A stretch of DNA of 19,311 nucleotides from JAWXBR01 sp034440235 (GTDB lineage: Bacteria; Bacteroidota; Ignavibacteria; Kapaibacteriales; Kapaibacteriaceae): the NCBI GenBank assembly GCA_034440235.1, contig JAWXBR010000012.1, positions 1-19,311 on the forward strand, given 5' to 3'. A program made the position numbers and the translations under genes. Within the stretch, counting starts at the first letter, position 1. Every line of letters starts with the position of its first letter. Shown piece by piece: positions 15,409-19,311 of this stretch. The notes under the pieces are model-generated. The model had not been told where the DNA came from, searched no databases, and saw only the letters and a list, made by a program, of their open reading frames with translations.

Positions 15409-16454
15409 AGATCAGATTTCCTGTAATTATTTATGACCTTTTCAAGTATCAGCGCTTGCAAGATGTCACCACCCTCAAGTACATCTGCACGGATGGCAAC
15501 GACAAACACATTCACGTTTGCACTGCAAAACTGCGAAGCATACTCCTGAAGTTTCACTGCGTCCTTCTCAGTCGTCATTATATCTGCGTCACACGCTTGT
15601 GCTTTTCCAATCATTGCTTTCACATCCGCAGTTGTATACCTCTTATGATCTGCAAACGTCATTGGCTCGCAGACTTTAACATTAGCCACATTGAAAGGTA
15701 GTTTGCCCGATGACATCGACTTTATCGTTTCGATAAAGCGTTGCGGATGAGCGATACCAGTTACAGGTAACAGGCATTTTGCTGACGGTGTGCGGGTTGA
15801 GAACGAGGCACTTTCCTTCAATTCATTCAGCGTACTGACTGTGTTCTCTGGCTCACCAAGCGGGTAAACACCAACCGAGCGCACATTTATGCGAACAACA
15901 ACATCGGCGCGTCGAATGTTCTCTACCGGCTCGCGCAATATACCTTTGGGAAGGAGCTGCAGCTTCGCTGCAGGGGTCTCATCGGCGAGTACCACGTCGA
16001 TGTCGCGATGTAACGAGCGGTGTTGAAAACCATCGTCAACCACAATTACATCGCATGGTAAAAAACCTGCGGCATATACTGCTGCGTCGACCTTCGATGC
16101 ACACACAACAACAGGCACGTTAAGTGTTGTTGCATGCAGGAACGCTTCATCGCCTGCTTTGTGGACATCTGTAAGAAGTTTCTCTCCGTCGTGCACAACA
16201 AGAAGTCCGCGCGACGTACGCTTGTAACCGCGCAGTATAACGGCCGGACGACTTCCGTGCTCTTGCAGGTAGCGCACAATCCATTGCACCAATGGTGTCT
16301 TGCCTGTTCCACCAGTTGTAATGTTTCCGACGCTAATAACTGGCATGTCTACCTGAACGATTGGCACACTATGCGCATCAAAGCGTGCGTTGCGTCTGCG
16401 GACGAAATATCCATAGATCGTTGAGAGAAGACCTAGCATAGCAAGCAAACGCAA
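15405..16454 (-). CDS. lpxK: Tetraacyldisaccharide 4'-kinase LpxK
   Basis: A 349-residue inner-membrane-associated kinase that phosphorylates the 4' position of the tetraacyl disaccharide to give lipid IVA. An N-terminal hydrophobic helix (LLAMLGLLSTIYGYF) leads to VISVGNITTGGTGKTP (39-54), the LpxK P-loop. Further motifs are LRGYKR, GDEAFLHA, VVDDGFQHRSLHRDIDVVL (DDGFQH), LLPKGILREP, VTGIAHPQRF and TTEKDAVKL, all typical of LpxK. The start codon given is TTG at 16454: aligned to the family it sits at the usual distance from the P-loop. An ATG at 16439 would cut into the membrane helix, and an ATT at 16478 directly after the preceding stop codon is another possibility. It begins 25 bases after the DUF374 gene and overlaps the hydrolase gene by four bases. 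Confidence 0.93.
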   Translation of the reverse strand: MRLLAMLGLLSTIYGYFVRRRNARFDAHSVPIVQVDMPVISVGNITTGGTGKTPLVQWIVRYLQEHGSRPAVILRGYKRTSRGLLVVHDGEKLLTDVHKAGDEAFLHATTLNVPVVVCASKVDAAVYAAGFLPCDVIVVDDGFQHRSLHRDIDVVLADETPAAKLQLLPKGILREPVENIRRADVVVRINVRSVGVYPLGEPENTVSTLNELKESASFSTRTPSAKCLLPVTGIAHPQRFIETIKSMSSGKLPFNVANVKVCEPMTFADHKRYTTADVKAMIGKAQACDADIMTTEKDAVKLQEYASQFCSANVNVFVVAIRADVLEGGDILQALILEKVINNYRKSDL

Positions 16455-16479
16455 TGGATTGGAGACAAGCGTTTCAATC

Positions 16480-17064
16480 TTAACATGTAATCGAACCGAG
16501 GTGGTTCAGACGGTGTGTGACAAATGCAATGGTTTCTTCAAGATCAACAATCTCCTGTGACACTGAAATCGGATGAGATACATGCAGTGTGATATGTGCA
16601 AATGGCAACGGAAGCATGAACGTATCCCAAGATCGTTTAAACACTCGTGCTCGCGATGCATACGCGCGTACAAGCGTTAGCGGTATTTGCGCTCGTTGGG
16701 CGACAACGACGCAGCCGGGTTTGCAAACGTGTGCCGGACCTCGAGGTCCGTCTGGCGTAACAAGAACCAGCCGTGTTGTTGCCATTACAATCATGTCATC
16801 GAGTGCTTCGCGTCCACCCTTGCTCGACGATCCCCTTATCGTCTTATATCCCCATGCACGCAGCAATGTGTTTAGCAATCCTCCATCCTTACTTGAACTT
16901 GCCATACCAATGTTGCCTTTGTTTGCAAACGCACACCATATCGGCAACATCTCGCCATGCCAGAATGCCACCACGCCCGGAGCAGTTGGCAATGTGCCCT
17001 CTACACGAATGGTCCATGTGCGCGCCAGCCCACGCACAAGCATCGATAGTAGTTGTGCTTTCAT
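16480..17064 (-). CDS. DUF374 family acyltransferase, probable late lipid A acyltransferase
   Basis: A 194-residue member of the DUF374 lysophospholipid-acyltransferase-like family. It shows AFWHGEMLP (33-41) with the putative catalytic His36, SSSKDGGLL (57-64), a GSSSKGG stretch (78-84) and TPDGPRGP (103-110), the family hallmark. An N-terminal hydrophobic segment suggests inner-membrane association. DUF374 enzymes in Epsilonproteobacteria (LpxJ) add a secondary acyl chain to lipid A, if I recall that work correctly. Its position between lpxB and lpxK supports the same role here by inference, perhaps replacing LpxL/LpxM, neither of which is seen. Transfer to another lipid cannot be ruled out. 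The stop codon is followed after 25 bases by lpxK. Confidence 0.85.
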   Translation of the reverse strand: MKAQLLSMLVRGLARTWTIRVEGTLPTAPGVVAFWHGEMLPIWCAFANKGNIGMASSSKDGGLLNTLLRAWGYKTIRGSSSKGGREALDDMIVMATTRLVLVTPDGPRGPAHVCKPGCVVVAQRAQIPLTLVRAYASRARVFKRSWDTFMLPLPFAHITLHVSHPISVSQEIVDLEETIAFVTHRLNHLGSITC

Positions 17065-17123
17065 GCTAGTACTCGCAATTCAGTGTATTGGTGTGCTTTC
17101 AATGTGGGGTGTTGCACATTCAT

Positions 17124-18293
17124 TCAATAGCCTCTGCGCTCAAGCATTGAAACTATGACATCTGCAGCGCGATTTGTTGCACCGGGTCCGCCCAGTAACG
17201 ATCGCACTTCTTGCGATGCTGTAAAAAGTTCCGTTCGTCGTTCTGTGTTTGCAAGAAGCTCATGCACTTCACCCAGCAAGCGTGCAGGTGTAGCATCGTG
17301 TTGAATGTACTCGTGTACAACATTGCGATCGAGCAGCAGGTTCATCATTGTCACTGATGTGACGTTTACAAGTTTTTTCGCGAGCAGATAAGATGGCATA
17401 GATGTTTTGTAGAACGTGGCAAAGGGCAACCCAAGTAGTGCGGCCTCTAGTGTTGATGTTCCGGCCTTGATCATTCCAGCGGCCCCATTGCGCAGGGCGA
17501 GGCGTGAGTCCTCGACCAGCGCAGCCCCTTCCCCTACGAGTGGTGCGTAGAGCGATGTATCGAGGCGAGCAGGTTTTGGCACTTCGATGCTGATGCCTGA
17601 CATTGTGGAGTTGATGCCGCGTGCGAGGTCGGCGAGCAGACGCACGTGACGTCGCACCTCTTGCGTGCGCGATCCGGGCATAAGGACGACCGTTTGCGAG
17701 TTCAGATTGGCGTCGTTCGTTGCATTTGTTTTTTGAACGAGACCATGTTCACCAATGGTGTCGAACACCGGATCGTCGAGCAGGGGATGTCCGACCAGCT
17801 CGGTGCGAATCCCAAAGTCTGAGAAGAATTTTTGCTCGAACGGAAAGACAACAAGCATGCGATCGACGACTTCGGCGAGTCTTTTAGCGCGGGATTTACC
17901 CCAGGCCCATAATTGAGGGGCGATGTACCAGGCAACCGGCACGTTGGCTTTGCGTGCATGGGCGGCAAGGCGAATGTTGAAGCCCGGGTAGTCTACGGGA
18001 ATAAAAAGGGCAGGACGTTGCTCGTTCAGGAGGCGTCCGCAGCGCTCCAATAATGTCCGGAAATAGCCGTATCTGCGCGCGACTTCTGCGAAACCCGTTA
18101 CGGCCAGGTCTTCGAGGCGTGCGACGGACTGAAGGCCCTGCATCTCCATGGCCGGACCCCCGAAACCCTGGAACACCACATGTGGGATGCGTGTACGTAG
18201 CGCCTGCATGAGCCTTGCGGCATGGGCATCGGCGGACGGATCGCCAGCGGTGATGAAGATTTTGACGGATTCTGACGAGGGGGATTCAAACAT
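17124..18293 (-). CDS. lpxB: Lipid-A-disaccharide synthase LpxB
   Basis: A 389-residue glycosyltransferase (GT19) that joins UDP-2,3-diacylglucosamine and lipid X to form the tetraacyl disaccharide at the inner membrane. Motifs: FITAGDPSADAHAARL (13-28), where the usual AGExSGD is AGDPSAD; PVDYPGFNIRLA (99-110) with Asp101; WYIAPQLWAWGKSRAK (122-137); GHPLLDD (168-174); LMPGSRTQEVRRH (204-216); and AGTSTLEAALLGLPF (277-291). Length and motif order are normal. No Shine-Dalgarno sequence precedes the ATG at 18293. First gene of the lpxB/DUF374/lpxK/hydrolase unit; divergent from the Ig-like T9SS cargo gene. Confidence 0.93.
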   Translation of the reverse strand: MFESPSSESVKIFITAGDPSADAHAARLMQALRTRIPHVVFQGFGGPAMEMQGLQSVARLEDLAVTGFAEVARRYGYFRTLLERCGRLLNEQRPALFIPVDYPGFNIRLAAHARKANVPVAWYIAPQLWAWGKSRAKRLAEVVDRMLVVFPFEQKFFSDFGIRTELVGHPLLDDPVFDTIGEHGLVQKTNATNDANLNSQTVVLMPGSRTQEVRRHVRLLADLARGINSTMSGISIEVPKPARLDTSLYAPLVGEGAALVEDSRLALRNGAAGMIKAGTSTLEAALLGLPFATFYKTSMPSYLLAKKLVNVTSVTMMNLLLDRNVVHEYIQHDATPARLLGEVHELLANTERRTELFTASQEVRSLLGGPGATNRAADVIVSMLERRGY

Positions 18294-18391
18294 TGTTGGG
18301 ACAGGGCTCGGTCGGGGAAGTAATCATTGGTACAAGAATGGTCGGTCGAGAAGGCAAACATTGGCACGCGAAGTGATGGCCACTAACTACT

Positions 18392-18400
18392 TGCTATATT
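18392..18400 (+). promoter_or_regulatory. Possible extended -10 promoter for the Ig-like cargo gene
   Basis: TGCTATATT fits an extended -10 element (TGn plus TATATT at 18395-18400) and would give a leader of about 25 bases before the start at 18433. No good -35 hexamer is seen at 17 bases. It lies in the 139-base gap between lpxB and the cargo gene, the largest non-coding stretch of the window, so lpxB's own promoter should be there too. Confidence 0.35.
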
Positions 18401-18432
18401 ACAGCACTGAAACACCAATACCGGAGATGAAA

Positions 18433-19131
18433 ATGCGAAATACCCTTTACGCGATAGGATTAGCAGCTATGTTGTTGGCACCGGTCGCATCTGCCGTCGA
18501 AGTGCGCATTATGCCACGTAACATCACTGCAACCGTCGAAGAAGCGGCAGAGATGACAATTAAACGCATCCCAGTCGGACAAGAATTCTCGCTGACCGTA
18601 AACAAAGGTCAGGACATGAGCTTTTATACGCTCGTGTGGTTCAAAGACGGCGTTGTACTCGAAGGCGAAAGCGGACAATCGATCACACGTCCTATGGCAT
18701 CGACCGACCTGAACGGCATCTACACCGTTAAAATGAGCAGTCCATGCGCAACCGCCATGAGCATGCCCATCCGCGTTATTGTTGGTCCAACAGCCTTCCC
18801 GATCAACACACGCATTCGTCAGAACGATGCCGTTGCCGGACGCCTTGGCGAAACAACAGACGAAGCAACAGGCTTACGCGAAGCACAACCAAACCCGGTT
18901 ATGGATCGTACGATGATAAACTTCGTTACTAACGAAGCATCACCTGTAACACTAAAAGTTGTTGACATGAACGGCCGCGTAATTGCAACGCTTGTAGACG
19001 AAAATCTAACAGCTGGTTCGCACGAAGTTATTTTTAACACGCGCGAATACGACATGTCGAACTCTATGTACTACGTCGTACTAACAACACCTTCGATGAC
19101 AGACACAAAAGCGTTGATGATTACGCGATAG
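18433..19131 (+). CDS. Secreted Ig-like protein with T9SS type A sorting domain
   Basis: A 232-residue secreted protein. Signal peptide MRNTLYAIGLAAMLLAPVASA, then a mature domain with an Ig-like pattern: hydrophobic strand, VWFKDGVVLEGESGQSI, then DLNGIYTVKMSSPCATAMSMPIRVIVG (the W...L..D.G.Y.v...C layout). The C-terminal about 80 residues, starting at AQPNPV, form a T9SS type A sorting domain with LKVVDMNGRVIATLVDENL, AGSHEVIFN and a final YYVVLTTPS...TKALMITR. It should be exported by Sec, then by T9SS. The start at 18433 is preferred because GGAG (18423-18426) is 6 bases upstream; ATG at 18427 abuts that motif and adds only two residues. The frame is open further upstream to 18148, but that part runs antisense through lpxB and is not coding. 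Function of the Ig-like part is unknown. Confidence 0.85.
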   Translation: MRNTLYAIGLAAMLLAPVASAVEVRIMPRNITATVEEAAEMTIKRIPVGQEFSLTVNKGQDMSFYTLVWFKDGVVLEGESGQSITRPMASTDLNGIYTVKMSSPCATAMSMPIRVIVGPTAFPINTRIRQNDAVAGRLGETTDEATGLREAQPNPVMDRTMINFVTNEASPVTLKVVDMNGRVIATLVDENLTAGSHEVIFNTREYDMSNSMYYVVLTTPSMTDTKALMITR

Positions 19132-19149
19132 AGTGACGATAAGTCACTC
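19131..19149. terminator. Possible bidirectional hairpin terminator
   Basis: A perfect 7-bp inverted repeat GAGTGAC (19131-19137) / GTCACTC (19143-19149) with the 5-base loop GATAA begins on the last base of the cargo gene's stop codon and lies between convergent genes. There is no T-run on either side, so intrinsic termination is uncertain; it could instead stabilise the mRNA 3' end. Confidence 0.4.
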
Positions 19150-19174
19150 AAACCACACACGCTCTGGCAACGAC

Positions 19175-19311
19175 TTAAAGCAGCGCATCGATCGTCTTTA
19201 GATCCTCAGCGAAAAAGCCTTTATCGTCTTCCTCGCTAATTAATTCGCCCGCATGTTCGGCTTTATCACGCCACATGCGGGCTTCTTTTTTGTTGCCAAG
19301 CATTGGGAACT
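19175..19311 (-). CDS. 3' end of a gene running off the window (TPR-like tail?)
   Basis: On the minus strand the frame is open from the window edge to TAA at 19177-19175, giving about 45 codons ending ...GFFAEDLKTIDALL. The visible residues, with FPMLGNKKEARMWRDKAEHA followed by an acidic stretch, look like the last amphipathic helices of a helical repeat protein, for example a tetratricopeptide protein, but this is a guess. The other two minus-strand frames are interrupted here, and convergent placement after the cargo gene fits. The start lies outside the window. Confidence 0.6.
   Translation of the reverse strand, partial: FPMLGNKKEARMWRDKAEHAGELISEEDDKGFFAEDLKTIDALL

Noticed and set aside
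16589..17158. A 189-codon plus-strand frame.
   Set aside because: It is antisense to the DUF374 gene and has no recognisable domain or start signals.
18148..18426. Extension of the Ig-like cargo gene upstream to 18148.
   Set aside because: It runs antisense through the start of lpxB and would bury the signal peptide and the ribosome binding site at 18423-18426.

Overview
The window looks like chromosome from a Gram-negative member of the Bacteroidota/Chlorobiota superphylum. Candidatus Kapabacteria or Ignavibacteria-like lineages are my best guess, by inference and without any search. Three things point there: a PorD-type (DUF4835) component of the type IX secretion system (T9SS), two secreted proteins ending in T9SS type A sorting domains, and late lipid A genes (lpxB, lpxK, a DUF374 acyltransferase). 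Coding density is very high. No intergenic gap exceeds 300 bases; the largest is about 140 bases, at 18294-18432. I found no tRNA, rRNA, CRISPR array, insertion sequence or prophage gene.

Layout. 1-2457 (+): the 3' part of a long gene for a protein with a repetitive charged N-terminus, two GAF domains and a degenerate GGDEF domain. 2529-4997 (-): an unrecognised membrane-anchored protein, an endonuclease/exonuclease/phosphatase-fold lipoprotein and a monofunctional proline dehydrogenase. 5038-7629 (-): a large secreted metzincin protease with a T9SS sorting tail. 7689-10520 (-): a compact operon porD, tadA-rsmI (one fused reading frame), tmk. 10521-13318 (+): a divergent two-gene unit of envelope proteins; the second carries a ComEA-like helix-hairpin-helix domain ahead of a probable outer-membrane beta-barrel. 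13328-14626 (-): type II NADH dehydrogenase. 14680-18293 (-): lpxB, DUF374 acyltransferase, lpxK and a class I glutamine amidotransferase-like hydrolase. 18433-19131 (+): a small secreted Ig-like protein with a T9SS tail. 19175-19311 (-): the 3' end of another gene, running off the window.

How the genes relate. PorD belongs to the T9SS machinery, and the metalloprotease and the Ig-like protein are likely cargo. LpxB makes the lipid A disaccharide, LpxK phosphorylates it, and the DUF374 acyltransferase between them probably adds a secondary acyl chain. Lipid A matters here because many T9SS cargos are attached to a special LPS.

The most unusual points are: the fusion of the tRNA wobble deaminase TadA to the 16S rRNA methyltransferase RsmI, with a tandemly duplicated linker; a GAF-GAF-GGDEF protein that has lost the GGDEF active site but keeps an RxxD inhibitory-site motif, which recalls the c-di-GMP receptor PelD; and a divergent gene pair whose start codons touch with no spacer.
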